Of a DNA stretch of 64,000 nucleotides, positions 10,591-19,780 are shown piece after piece. The DNA comes from Pseudeuparius sepicola (taxonomy: Eukaryota; Arthropoda; Insecta; Coleoptera; Anthribidae). The stretch covers positions 84,019,454 to 84,083,453 of the forward strand of contig OY987298.1 in assembly GCA_963920635.1 (NCBI GenBank), in the 5' to 3' direction. The position numbers and the translations under genes are program-made. The notes under the pieces were generated by a model. That model made no database searches and was not told where the DNA came from. It saw only the letters and a list, made by a program, of their open reading frames with translations. Within the stretch, counting starts at the first letter, position 1; every line of letters starts with the position of its first letter.

Positions 10591-11265
10591 ATGCCGCCGA
10601 CCACCTTCACCACCACTATCGCGCCGCCGACCGAATTCGCCACCGCTGTTCCGCCGCCGATCAGCATCACCACCGCTGCAACATCGCCCACATTGTTCGC
10701 CGCTCCTGCAAAGCCCGGTCCGTTGGGGTACGGTAAGGGGCGGGGAAAGGGTAAGGGCAAGCTCCCGCAACCATCCTCGCCTTGCCGCAGCACCTCCTCT
10801 GCTGCTGATTCCGTTGGCGTCGAGCCCCAGCCCGGTCCGTCGGGGTACGGTAAGGGGCGGGAAAAGGGTAAGGGCAAGCTCGCGCCAGCACCTTGTCAGA
10901 AAAAATTTAACAAGGTGCTGGCGACTTTTTATGAAAACGACAATGACTCTGACTATGAAACCTTTAGTTTGTTGTCTGTAAGTCAGACTATTGGTCTTAC
11001 GCCTAGAGGCGATGAGAATGTTTACAGTGCGGATGAGTTTGAAAGTACTGACGTGAAAGGGGTTCCAAGCGTAAGCCAATATTTGATGAAGACCGTAACA
11101 TTCCTGAAGAAAACTAATTCTGCGTCCAAAAAAGGAACTGTGCAGGTAACGAGGGAACTGAATCAACTCGAAAAACGTAAAAAAAATTTGTTGAAGGTGC
11201 TTGAGAAACATCAAAAGGATGAGAAATTCAGTAGTAAACTTTTGCAACGGTTAAGATACAAATAA
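10591..11265 (+). CDS. Lysine/glycine-rich basic protein, possible virion core-like protein
   Basis: 224 residues from the ATG at 10591. The N-terminal third is Pro/Thr/Ala-rich. Two near-copies of PGPxGYGKGRxKGKGKL lie 37 codons apart, arising from a 111-bp duplication in DNA. After these come an acidic patch (YENDNDSDYETF) and a basic C-terminal helix (QLEKRKKNLLKVLEKHQK). The frame is open further upstream to an in-frame TAA at about 10519, and that upstream part also reads protein-like, so the true start may be lost. A small strongly basic protein in a Polinton could condense DNA, as adenovirus core peptides do; this is inference only. No recognised domain. A second frame is also open over 10379-10981 because of the GC-rich repeat. 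Confidence 0.5.
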   Translation: MPPTTFTTTIAPPTEFATAVPPPISITTAATSPTLFAAPAKPGPLGYGKGRGKGKGKLPQPSSPCRSTSSAADSVGVEPQPGPSGYGKGREKGKGKLAPAPCQKKFNKVLATFYENDNDSDYETFSLLSVSQTIGLTPRGDENVYSADEFESTDVKGVPSVSQYLMKTVTFLKKTNSASKKGTVQVTRELNQLEKRKKNLLKVLEKHQKDEKFSSKLLQRLRYK

Positions 11266-11880
11266 TCAGTTCTCCGTGACCTGCACAGTTCCTTTTTTGG
11301 AAGTGCAATGACTTGACGTGACCTGACATAACGTTTTTATTTATACTTAGTTTTTGTTTGACCTACAAAATTTCTTTTTTTGGACGTACAATGACTTAAC
11401 GTGACCTGACATAACGTTTTTTGTTTATACATAGTTTTTAGTTTGTATTACATGCTTATCTTATTTTTTATGTATATTTTTTATTTTTAATCATTAAAGC
11501 AAATTTACGCTAATAACTTTGATTTTTCACCCTTTTACCTACTCAAAAAAAGAAGTTAAAAAGTGTTAAGTGCAAAGAATCAACCATGAAAAGATAACTG
11601 TGTAGGTAAGTATAGTAATTTATGCCCTTCCATAAAATTATAAATCTGGAAAAGCTAAAAAACATACCAAAAATTATTTCCGTCTATAAATCCCTTTACC
11701 TCAATAAAATATCACTAAATTTGAATTATCCAACTTGAATAATGTAAAAATGATATACACCGAGCATATAGAAAATAGTAGTTTTGAATCGTTTTATAGT
11801 ATTACAATTATATCTAAAAGGTAAATAAAACAGTTAGTACAATTTTGTTTATTTAATCCGTAAAATCCAATCCTACATTT
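11266..11880. repeat. Gene-free spacer with an ~85-bp tandem duplication
   Basis: The segment around 11290-11360 (GTGCAATGACTTGACGTGAC, then CTGACATAACGTTTTT) is repeated at about 11380-11450 with small changes. The remainder is AT-rich with no coding signal. Confidence 0.6.
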
Positions 11881-12362
11881 TCATTTTATTAGTGACAAGC
11901 ATTGACGTTCACTCAATAGTCTCTGAATAATTTTAATAAGCAATTTCAAAACTAATAATGACGAACATGTTATAAAGTAGATCATGTACAGCAGGTTCAC
12001 TTCTCCCATACACCGTTGAGATCCTTGCTGAGTTCCTTGTGTATTATTAGATGTTAGATTAGTTTTGTTATAGATTTTTGAGCAATGGATTAACCATTCC
12101 GTATCAGCAATTGTTCGATTTTTAAATGTCATTCTAATTTTGTAGTATGCAAAACTTCTAGGTAGATTTACCATTACAATATCCTTAGTATCAGGTACAG
12201 GTATAAAAGGAATCCATTTTATAGGATGTTTATCCACACAAATTGCAAATTCGTCTACATAGGTTGGTTTATAAATATAGAACACGTTGTTAATTATAGC
12301 ATGCAAAAAATGTATTCTGCTTTTAACAACATCTTGAATAAAACTGTAGGATATTTGTTAAG
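11881..12362 (-). CDS. Putative membrane protein of the Polinton, start damaged
   Basis: A minus-strand frame, open from 12362 to the stop at 11881, encodes about 140-160 residues without an in-frame ATG at its head. An ATG at 12332 in another frame, followed by a T-run, could be the original start with a one-base indel. The N-terminal part is beta-rich (YIYKPTYVDEFAICVDKHPI) and carries NKT and NRT glycosylation-type sites. The C-terminal part has one hydrophobic segment (LLYMIYFITCSSLLVLKLL), so a type I or tail-anchored protein is likely. TATAAAA (about 12440-12447) and a GCAGT initiator lie upstream on the minus strand. Family not recognised. Confidence 0.5.
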
Positions 12363-12477
12363 ATTTTGTAATTTATACCTATATGTATTTGGAGGGGGTA
12401 ATTAAAATAAACTGCTAAGTATTATTAAAAATTTAATTATTTTTATACTACATTACAGATTAAACTAACATAATATA

Positions 12478-12948
12478 TTATGGTAAAAATGTTTGTAGCC
12501 AACTATATAGTTTTTCACAATTACTTAAACTGCATAACCATTTCTTACGTTCTGTGTGACACAAGCATGACGGTATCTCCTTCTCAAACTTTGGTACTTG
12601 AATCCAATTGTTCTGAAGATCTCCAACATCAACTATTTTCTTGTCGATAACATTACGTAAAAATCTTGCCTTTTGATCACCTTTAACGTAGACTGAATTG
12701 ACGTTGAACAAAATATTTTCTACTATTTTGGGTAATTCACTATAGTCCACATATCCACTGGAATATTTAATCCCTAAACGATTTTTTTCAAGATTTCTAA
12801 CATGTCTTTTATCGAATTTACTAAGTGAATTAAAATCTCTGAACGGTTTTAATAATACGTGTAATATTTGTTCGTTAATTGTCAGCTCTTTAGGATGGAA
12901 TTCATTTTCCACCATGAAGCCTTGAATGTCAATAACTGCAATTTTCAT
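12478..12948 (-). CDS. Conserved 156-residue Polinton-associated protein, function unknown
   Basis: Intact frame beginning MKIAVIDIQGF. Motifs include YVKGDQKARFL in the middle and a Cys/His-rich C terminus (PSCLCHTERKKWLCSLSNCE) that could bind zinc. From general knowledge, proteins of this layout recur beside Polinton capsid genes in arthropod genomes, but I cannot name a biochemical activity. The IDIQGF start followed by spaced acidic residues could fit a nuclease-like fold; that is speculation. It lies downstream of the major capsid gene on the same strand, with its own TATA box. Confidence 0.6.
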   Translation of the reverse strand: MKIAVIDIQGFMVENEFHPKELTINEQILHVLLKPFRDFNSLSKFDKRHVRNLEKNRLGIKYSSGYVDYSELPKIVENILFNVNSVYVKGDQKARFLRNVIDKKIVDVGDLQNNWIQVPKFEKEIPSCLCHTERKKWLCSLSNCEKLYSWLQTFLP

Positions 12949-13001
12949 GGTTACGTTTTATCTATACTTTTACAGAGAATGGTTTTCTTTACTAACCGAT
13001 A

Positions 13002-13013
13002 CGTTTTTATATC
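13002..13013 (-). promoter_or_regulatory. TATA box for the 156-residue gene
   Basis: GATATAAAAACG on the minus strand, about 55-65 bases before the start codon at 12948, in the short gap after the major capsid gene. Confidence 0.5.
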
Positions 13014-13050
13014 CAATTGATAGTTAAGCAAAGGAGAGGGGGTTTGTTAT

Positions 13051-14290
13051 TTATATCATTATATTTCTAACAGTTTCGCTCAACGGTAAATATTCTAGTA
13101 TACAATCATGAATAATAATACAATAAACTCTAGTTTTAGCTGGAAATCCTTTGGTGCTCTCGATATCTAACTTTACGTCAACCGTGCTGGTTTTTACGGA
13201 CTCGTTTCTTTTGGAACAATCGATAACAAAAAGCGTTGCATGTTCTTTAAAGCCTTTGTAACTGAGAATAGGACGCTTATCTCGAGTATTCATAAAACTT
13301 GGATGAAAATCAGTATAATTATTGTATGATTCTACATAATCCTTATTGAAATCTTGCCTTAGCCGTTCAAATGGATAATAATCACCGTTTAAGATTAACC
13401 TAACGTCCGAGATATCTATATGATCGAACTGTGTAGGATCTTCTTTTGAGTTCTCTTTACGATCTGTCTGAAATCCAACTATAACAAATCTCGGACTCTC
13501 GACTGCTGTAGATGTTTTCACCAACCATATTTCTCTAGTGGCATTTTCGGTGAGATTTGGTAATTCGTGTAATTCCCATTTACGAAACGGAATTAAAATA
13601 GGTTTATTGCTTTTGATTGCTTTCAACAGATCCAGTCTAATCATGTCATTGGGTTGAATATGCTTTACCTTCAGCTCGATGCTGCTAATGGTTAGTTCTG
13701 CAGTTAATTCTGGGATTATTCCTGGAGTTTCTTTTAATAGCAAACAGTTGGCATCATTTCGGGATCTTATGAGTCTTATGGTTTGCTTACCGCAAATAGC
13801 ATATTGATAGTCATTAAAAATACCAAATAAGTGCTTAAGAGGGATTCTTAAGCTGAACGAACCATCCTTATTCAAAACAGAAATTTTTTCTGGATAGGTC
13901 CAACTCGAAGTCATCATATGTTTATTATCATTAGGAGTGTAACACAAATATGCTCTAATTGAACTCATGATACCAGGATCTCTAACAGCATCCATTTCTT
14001 TACCATTCAGTTCATAAGATATAGATTCAAAGAAAAAAGCAGCACCATTATTGACAAGGCTGAAAGTACCTGCTCCGCCTGTTTTCTATTTTTCCTTTAA
14101 TAAATATCGCGGCATCGTACATTAATAGCCAGGCATCACCTTGATTGATAGTTATTTCCACTATATCGTTATTCATAAAAGACTTAACAAATGGGTAATA
14201 GGTACGTGTCTCCAATCGTTGAATTGATTCATCGAATTTTGGTGAGCGATACACGTCGAACACTTGAGGTGTTAACGACATCGTACCCAA
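13051..14290 (-). pseudogene. Polinton hexon-like major capsid protein, one frameshift
   Basis: The N-terminal block (14290-14048, beginning MGTMSLTPQVFDVYRSPKFD) and the C-terminal block (to 13051) together cover about 410 residues. Landmarks of the double jelly-roll capsid protein are visible: IPLKHLFGIFNDYQYAI, ISDVRLILNGDYYPFERL and a beta-rich C-terminal third. The intervening coding sequence (14075-13996) is present but shifted by one base near 14078, so translation stops at 14048. Double jelly-roll proteins form the trimeric capsomers of adeno-, lavida- and polinton-like viruses. Its placement between the penton gene and the conserved 156-residue gene, on one strand, matches a capsid module. 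Identity is strong; this copy cannot make full-length protein. Confidence 0.85.
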
Positions 14291-14441
14291 GAGATTTTAA
14301 AAACTTTAGATTTTCAGGTGTAGGTATAAGATTCTTCTCACGAGGTTCACACTTATGAGACCTTTGAGGGAGTGATTTTTGAGAATATTGTGATCTCCTT
14401 TTATACGGTTGATATCTAGCGTCATCAAAAACTAGACCCAT
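14229..14441 (-). CDS. Small 70-residue protein overlapping the capsid gene
   Basis: Starts one base after the penton stop codon and overlaps the major capsid start by 62 bases in another frame. It is basic (YKRRSQYSQKSLPQRSHKCE) and then carries TPENLKFLKSLGYDV, a C-terminal helix motif I recall from small capsid-adjacent Polinton proteins. Tight packing with both neighbours supports a real gene. Function unknown. Confidence 0.5.
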   Translation of the reverse strand: MGLVFDDARYQPYKRRSQYSQKSLPQRSHKCEPREKNLIPTPENLKFLKSLGYDVVNTSSVRRVSLTKIR

Positions 14442-14442
14442 T

Positions 14443-15150
14443 TTATAACAACTTTTTCAATTCTAATCTTACAATTATTTCTTCACCTCTGAAATTTACC
14501 AACTGGGAATTTTGATCAAAAATTGATAATGATAAATTATTAATTTCACGCTTGGCAACGGTACCGTATAGCAAATTTCTTGGAGTTTCGTCTATCGCGT
14601 AACCGGGGTCGGTCCCCACAGCAAATTCGTAAATAGTATGCGATGGTTTATTATTATAGTATGCTCCAGCCGTTATATTACTATCTATATGAATCGTTCT
14701 AACTTTAACAATGCTTACAGGTAAATCTGATATGTGAAGTTTCTTTGATTGTAGTAAGCGGTTAGAGAAACCTATCAATTTTCCTATTGAATCCTGCTGA
14801 AAATCAATGCTGTATTGATCACTATAAATTTCACACTGAAGCGTACTATTGTTAGCTTTCAATGAAAATATATTTGGATTGTTATCTAACTTTTTCAAAG
14901 ATTTCAATATTTGTCTTTCTATAGCACTAATTTCATATGACCCAGTAGGAATTTCTATAATTTTTCGTTCATTGTTTTCATTGACAACATAAAATTTGTT
15001 ATTAGGCGCCTCAATATTCGGAATAGTATTGTATGAATGAAATCCTAACAATGCTAGACCATACTGAACATCAGGATCTAAATATATTGTATTATTAAAG
15101 TCAATAATTAGCGTTGAAGTGAAACCATGTAGGGTGAATATCAGTGACAT
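14443..15150 (-). CDS. Polinton penton-like minor capsid protein
   Basis: 235 residues, intact. A single jelly-roll is suggested by the many short strands. Diagnostic motifs are GAYYNNKPSHTIYEFAVGTD, DETPRNLLYGTV and the C-terminal NFRGEEIIVRLEL, which I associate with the minor capsid (vertex) protein of Polintons. Expected role: pentameric vertices beside the double jelly-roll capsomers. The start codon overlaps the end of a GIY-YIG reading frame, and the stop lies one base before the next ORF, so this is a compact virus-like gene cluster. It has kept an open frame while the major capsid gene has not. Confidence 0.8.
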   Translation of the reverse strand: MSLIFTLHGFTSTLIIDFNNTIYLDPDVQYGLALLGFHSYNTIPNIEAPNNKFYVVNENNERKIIEIPTGSYEISAIERQILKSLKKLDNNPNIFSLKANNSTLQCEIYSDQYSIDFQQDSIGKLIGFSNRLLQSKKLHISDLPVSIVKVRTIHIDSNITAGAYYNNKPSHTIYEFAVGTDPGYAIDETPRNLLYGTVAKREINNLSLSIFDQNSQLVNFRGEEIIVRLELKKLL

Positions 15151-15419
15151 GACTGAGTTGACTCTAGAATAAATGCAGATTCTTTAATTTTTCGTCTATT
15201 TCCTACTTCTTTTAGAATTGGTTTGGAACTATCCCACAATATCCTATGATTGTTATTAAAGGAATGTTCACATATTTTTGACTTCGAAATTTGATTTTGC
15301 CTGATATAATTTTTATGTTCTTTTAAACGAACGTTAAATGGCCTACAAGTCTCCCCAACATAGAACTTTCCACATTCTAGGGAATACGGGCAACTGTGTT
15401 GCTGAATGTTCAGTGGAAT
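15141..15419 (-). pseudogene. GIY-YIG endonuclease fragment, 5' truncated
   Basis: An open minus-strand frame without an ATG, limited upstream by a stop at 15420-15422. It reads SCPYSLECGKFYVGETCRPF, then VRLKEHKNYI, CEHSFNNNHRILWD and a C-terminal ESAFILES. This is the typical GIY-YIG core: Y...FYVGET, Arg on the helix, His in KEH, Glu in the ES segment. The last codons overlap the penton start codon by ten bases (ATGTCACTGA). GIY-YIG nucleases occur in Penelope retroelements and in some large DNA mobile elements. No reverse transcriptase lies upstream, and the overlap with a capsid gene favours element cargo. The missing 5' half marks the Polinton breakpoint. Confidence 0.7.
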
Positions 15420-15815
15420 TCAGTAAAATATTATTGCCACTTATTCAAAGAGAAGTTAGTATAGATAATTAGATAAAACACAGGGTACAATATCAGGCAG
15501 GTGGCTAGGCTATTGTTTCTGTTGTCATGACATTTTAACCTGAAATTTATTAATCTGTCACTTCACTTTGACGTGACATGATCTTTGAGAAAGGAGGAAG
15601 ATTTATCCTCCGAAAGCTCAGAAAACAAATTTGTTGAAGTTATTTTTTGAGTTACACGTTTAAAGTTTCGTTCATTTAGTGTTAAGAATTTATGAATTTT
15701 CGAGGCAACTTGAAAAAGTTGTCTTTCAATCAGTTTGGTGGCGAAAAACCCAATTAAAAATTAAATGGATCTGTTTGCGCCACAAATAAATTTTAGAAAA
15801 TATACATAATAGTAT

Positions 15816-15938
15816 GTTATACACTTAGGTTGAGAAGTGAGCCATTATATGCCGAGCTTTTTTATATCCTGAGGCGCGTAGCGCCGAAGGATATAAGATG
15901 CGAGGTAAATAATGGCCTTCTCAACCGAAGTGTATATA
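15816..15938. repeat. Palindromic MITE-like hairpin
   Basis: TATACACTTAGGTTGAGAAG...GCCATTATATGCCGAGC pairs with GCGAGGTAAATAATGGCCTTCTCAACC...GTGTATATA. The loop contains the self-complementary GAGGCGCGTAGCGCC. The rest of 15420-16204 holds no gene. Confidence 0.6.
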
Positions 15939-16095
15939 GAATTTTTTTTACTAGTAACATTGAAATATTACCATATTTTAGTTTATTTTAGTCATTTCTC
16001 GCTTTTTTCAAATACTTTGAAATATCAAGTAGCCTGGGAGTTCAGTTGTCAAGCTGATAAAATGACACTAATCTTTAAATGTCATATAGAAAATT

Positions 16096-16196
16096 TTTCA
16101 TTATTTACCTAGGTATTTTTTCATTATCATTATTTACCTAGGGTGAGAAATATTACTTCTCATTAGAGGAATGAGGTAAATAATGGTGATTTCTCA
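16096..16196. repeat. Second short hairpin, related to the one at 15.8 kb
   Basis: CATTATTTACCTAGG...GAGAAAT pairs with ATGAGGTAAATAATGGTGATTTCTC. The CATTATTTACCTC-type arm is shared with the hairpin 200 bases upstream. Confidence 0.5.
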
Positions 16197-16204
16197 GGTT
16201 AGTA

Positions 16205-16346
16205 GTAAAAAAAATATTTTGATTTAAGGTCCGCATATTTCACAGAATGCACATAAAACAGGTACTGCAGAGGGCCAAGAACTGAACCCTGAGCAACACC
16301 AACATCCAAGTTTTCCATGTCACTTACACTTTGGTTTACCACTGTA
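16205..16346 (-). pseudogene. LINE reverse transcriptase fragment (GVPQGS region)
   Basis: Minus-strand translation gives LDVGVAQGSVLGPLQYLFYV, the conserved block before the catalytic YADD, then a degenerate KYADL. It stops where the foldback MITE begins at 16347. Its partner fragment resumes at 37540, 21 kb away, so this is one LINE split by later insertions. Confidence 0.75.
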
Positions 16347-18059
16347 CAGGGTGGTCAGATAAGAATGCAAAGTGCTGTATCTCGGAAACTATTCGTTGTA
16401 GAGACATGCGGAAAAAAATTTTTAGAATAAAATGGCCAAGAGAAAAACCTGGAAATTATTTTCAGATTTCCAAGATAGTCACCAGGGGGCGTAACCGCCA
16501 TCTTAAACTTTTAAACTGATTTTTCACTGAAATCCACCTAGTAATGTTACCAAAATAATATATATGCTTTTTAAAGGTAAGCTTTATTCGAGTAATTTTT
16601 GTTTAACACTTTTTGACATCTATTAAAATAAAGTGGTGGGGAGTGAGTCAATGTTTTTTTAAATAAACAGCTGTAACTTGTAACTCTACCTTAAGGGTAG
16701 TGCACAATGCGTACGGCAGCTATGGAGTTGGTGAAGAGCAGGGTTCGTGGGCAAGGAGATTTTCAATTCAATTTATTTTAACGTAAAGCAAATGTTCATA
16801 AAAAAAGAAAAAGTTCGCCACCGAGCTTTTTTTTTGGAAAACTGGAAAACCACATTGATTAAAAAACAAGTGTCACTTTGCAATGATGTGAACAATGAAA
16901 CACAACTTGTATGTAAAACACATTTTTAATAGGCGTAGGCACAGAAAATATACGCTACGCGGACAGAAGTGCCAGTAGCATCGGGCTCGTAAAATATGTA
17001 TAGCACACCGAAACTTGGTTTTGCCTTGGCCTAACAGATAGCGCTCGGATGCAAAATCGTTCGATTTTTAAAACCGTAAAATGCCCTCCGCTAAAAGTCA
17101 CCGCTAGAGGCGCCAGCAGTCAGCTGAAGAGCCTAACCGTGTTGCCGGTGGTTTAGGAATAAAGGTTTCATAAACGCTGTCTATGCTGGCGACCGCTTTC
17201 GGTCATCAAAATCTATTTCCCGGCAGATGGTCAGAGGCCTTGAACTATACGAAATAATAGTGGGATTTATTATTTGCTTCGTCTTTGCAGAAGTCATATG
17301 ACGTATACTAAGTTATCCAGAGTGCTTCAGAGTTAATCATTATCTAATTAAAATATACGAAGATGTTACAAATAATATATTTTTCTTGAAATCGGCATTA
17401 AAATGTCCCAAAATCGTCATTAAAAGCACAGAAATCGTACAATAATGTAGCCCATTATTGTACGATTTTTTCAATAAGTAGGCCTTGGCGAGATGTAAAA
17501 CATCAAACGTCAGACGCGGAGTAATCGCCCGTCAAAAGTGACCAAATTTTAGTAAATTTGAAAATCAATAGATTTGTTGTGTAGGCTGCACAAGAAGCAG
17601 CAGTTTGGTTTTTCTGTCAGAAGGTGCCGTACATCATTATACTTGTCCTAGGTAGAGCGATCGGTAAAGTCAAGCAACGCCGCGCGTAGTCGGTTCGTGG
17701 ACGGGTGATCCCTTATTATTATTTTCTTGAATAATATAACTTTTTTTTCCGATTTAAAGAAAAATATAATATGTACCTCGGCACTGAAGTTCTTTTTATC
17801 ACTCATGTGGTTTATTTGCCTCGGCCAGAGGCCTCAGCAACTAAACACCACATGAGTCATAAAAAGTTGAACTTCAGTGCCTTGGTACATAAATAACTAT
17901 TATTCCTGCCTATTTTATTTACTAATTACCTATACACTTAGTATACGGTAAATATTTGTTCTACAATGTAGAAAATATGTACAGGATGTCAATGATGCCA
18001 AATTTATCGGTTTTACTATTTAATTTTGGGACTAACTGAATACTTGTTGAAATTGAAAT

Positions 18060-19780
18060 ATTCATTTGATATCATGATCATGAATTCGTGGTTGAAGAAA
18101 ATTGTTGGGCGAAAACCACCTCCACTACTCCTTAAAGAAAAAAAATGACAACTTTCATGGTACGATTTTTAGCTAATGATTCCAGATGTTCAAGTTCGTG
18201 CTTTAAAAAAATTGTTGGGCAAAACTATCCCCAGCACCGCCCTTTTAGGAAAAAAAATGATCACTTTATTGTCGGATCCTCGCCGATTTTAGAAAGGACT
18301 TTCGTAATGATTCCAGATGCACTAAATCGTGGTTGAAAAAAATTTCTTGTGCGAAAACTACCCTCCAGCACCCCTTTAAGAACAAAATAATGATAACTTC
18401 ATTGTCGGATCCTCGCCAATTTTAGCAAGGAACGTTCCTAATGATTCCAGATGCGCGAATTCGTGGTTGAAAAAATTTGTTGTGCGAAAACTACCCCCAC
18501 TACCCCTTAAAGAAAAAAGATAACTTTCATGGTACGATTCCCACCGTTTTTAGCAAGGACGTTCCTAATGATGCCAGATAATGCACAAATCTGTACCTAC
18601 ATTAAAAAAGTTGTTGGTCGGAAACTACCCCCAGCATCCCTTTAAAAAAATTATAACTTCATTATCGGATCCTGGCCGATTTTAGCAAGTACGTTTTTAA
18701 TGACTAGAGTCACGAATTCGCCGTTGAAAAAATTTCTTGTGCGAAAACTAAGTATACCCTCAGGACCCCTTTAAAAACAAAAATTATAACTTTATTATTG
18801 TCGGATCTTGGCCGATTTTAGCAAGTACGTTCTAAATGATTCTAGATTCACGAATTCGCGGTTGAATCTAGATGCGCGAATTCGTGGTTGAAAAAATTTG
18901 TTGGGCAAAAACTACCCCCCACTACCCCTTAAGGAAAAAAAGGAAAATTTCATGGTACTATTCCCACCGTTTTTAGCAAGGACGTTCCTAATGATTCCCG
19001 ATGCACAAATTTGTACAGGGTGTTCCCGTATATTTTGACCCACCCATAGAGCCTCTATTTTTCAAGTTAGAAAAAATTACTTAAATGAAAGTTGTAGGGT
19101 ACCAAGGTGTTTTGTCCCAAAAATAATGGATGACAGGAATTCCCTTGCCTAAGTTAAAATGTTTTTCCATGGCAACCTTGATTAAATATAAAGATCGTAT
19201 TTATCTGCGATTTGGAATATCATGCGAATGCTTAGAGCAAACATATAACATATTTATATTGTTGGAATCGGAAAAATGCGTGCAATTCAAAAATCCACAA
19301 ATATACAGGGTGTTCCATTAAAAAAGGTAAGTTTATATTTTTTCATAAATTTGCGACGCTCATTTGTTTTATCTAGTAACAGATCCTAGCGGTTCAGAAA
19401 AAACACTACAACTTTCATTTAAGTAATTTTTTTCTAACTTGAAAAATATAGGCTCTAGAGGTGGGTCAAAATATACGGGAACACCCTGTACTTTAAAAAA
19501 ATTGTTGGGCGGAAACTAACCCAGTACCCTTTTAAAAAAATTATAACTTCATTGTCGGATCCTGGCCGATTTGAGCAACTACGTCCTTATATAATGACTC
19601 TACATTCACGAATTCGCGGTAGAAAAAAATTCTTCTTCTTTAAGAACAAAAATGATAACTTATATATTGTCGGATCCTTGCCAATTTTAGCAAGGACGTT
19701 TGCAATGATTCCAGATGCACAAATTCGTGGTTAAAAAAATTGTTGGGCGAATAATACCCCCAGCATACCTTTCAAAAAAC
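18060..19780. repeat. Degenerate satellite array, forward orientation
   Basis: Repeating units of roughly 150-165 bases contain AATTCGTGGTTGAAAAAA, TTGTTGGGCGAAAACTACCCC, ATTGTCGGATCC and GCAAGGACGTTCCTAATGAT. About ten imperfect units, one interrupted by a MITE. Short open frames here are by-products. Confidence 0.8.
19016..19488. mobile_element. TA-flanked palindromic MITE in the satellite
   Basis: Ends CAGGGTGTTCCCGTATATTT and its inverse, with arms of about 90 bases, flanked by TA at 19014-15 and 19489-90. 473 bases. Mariner-type target choice. Confidence 0.8.

Noticed and set aside
10348..11247. Long antisense frame of 299 codons opposite the basic-protein gene
   Set aside because: It mirrors the GC-rich codon periodicity of the plus-strand gene and has no recognisable features of its own.
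15141..15419. Penelope-like retroelement as source of the GIY-YIG fragment
   Set aside because: No Penelope reverse transcriptase upstream, and the frame overlaps the penton start codon; kept as an alternative only.
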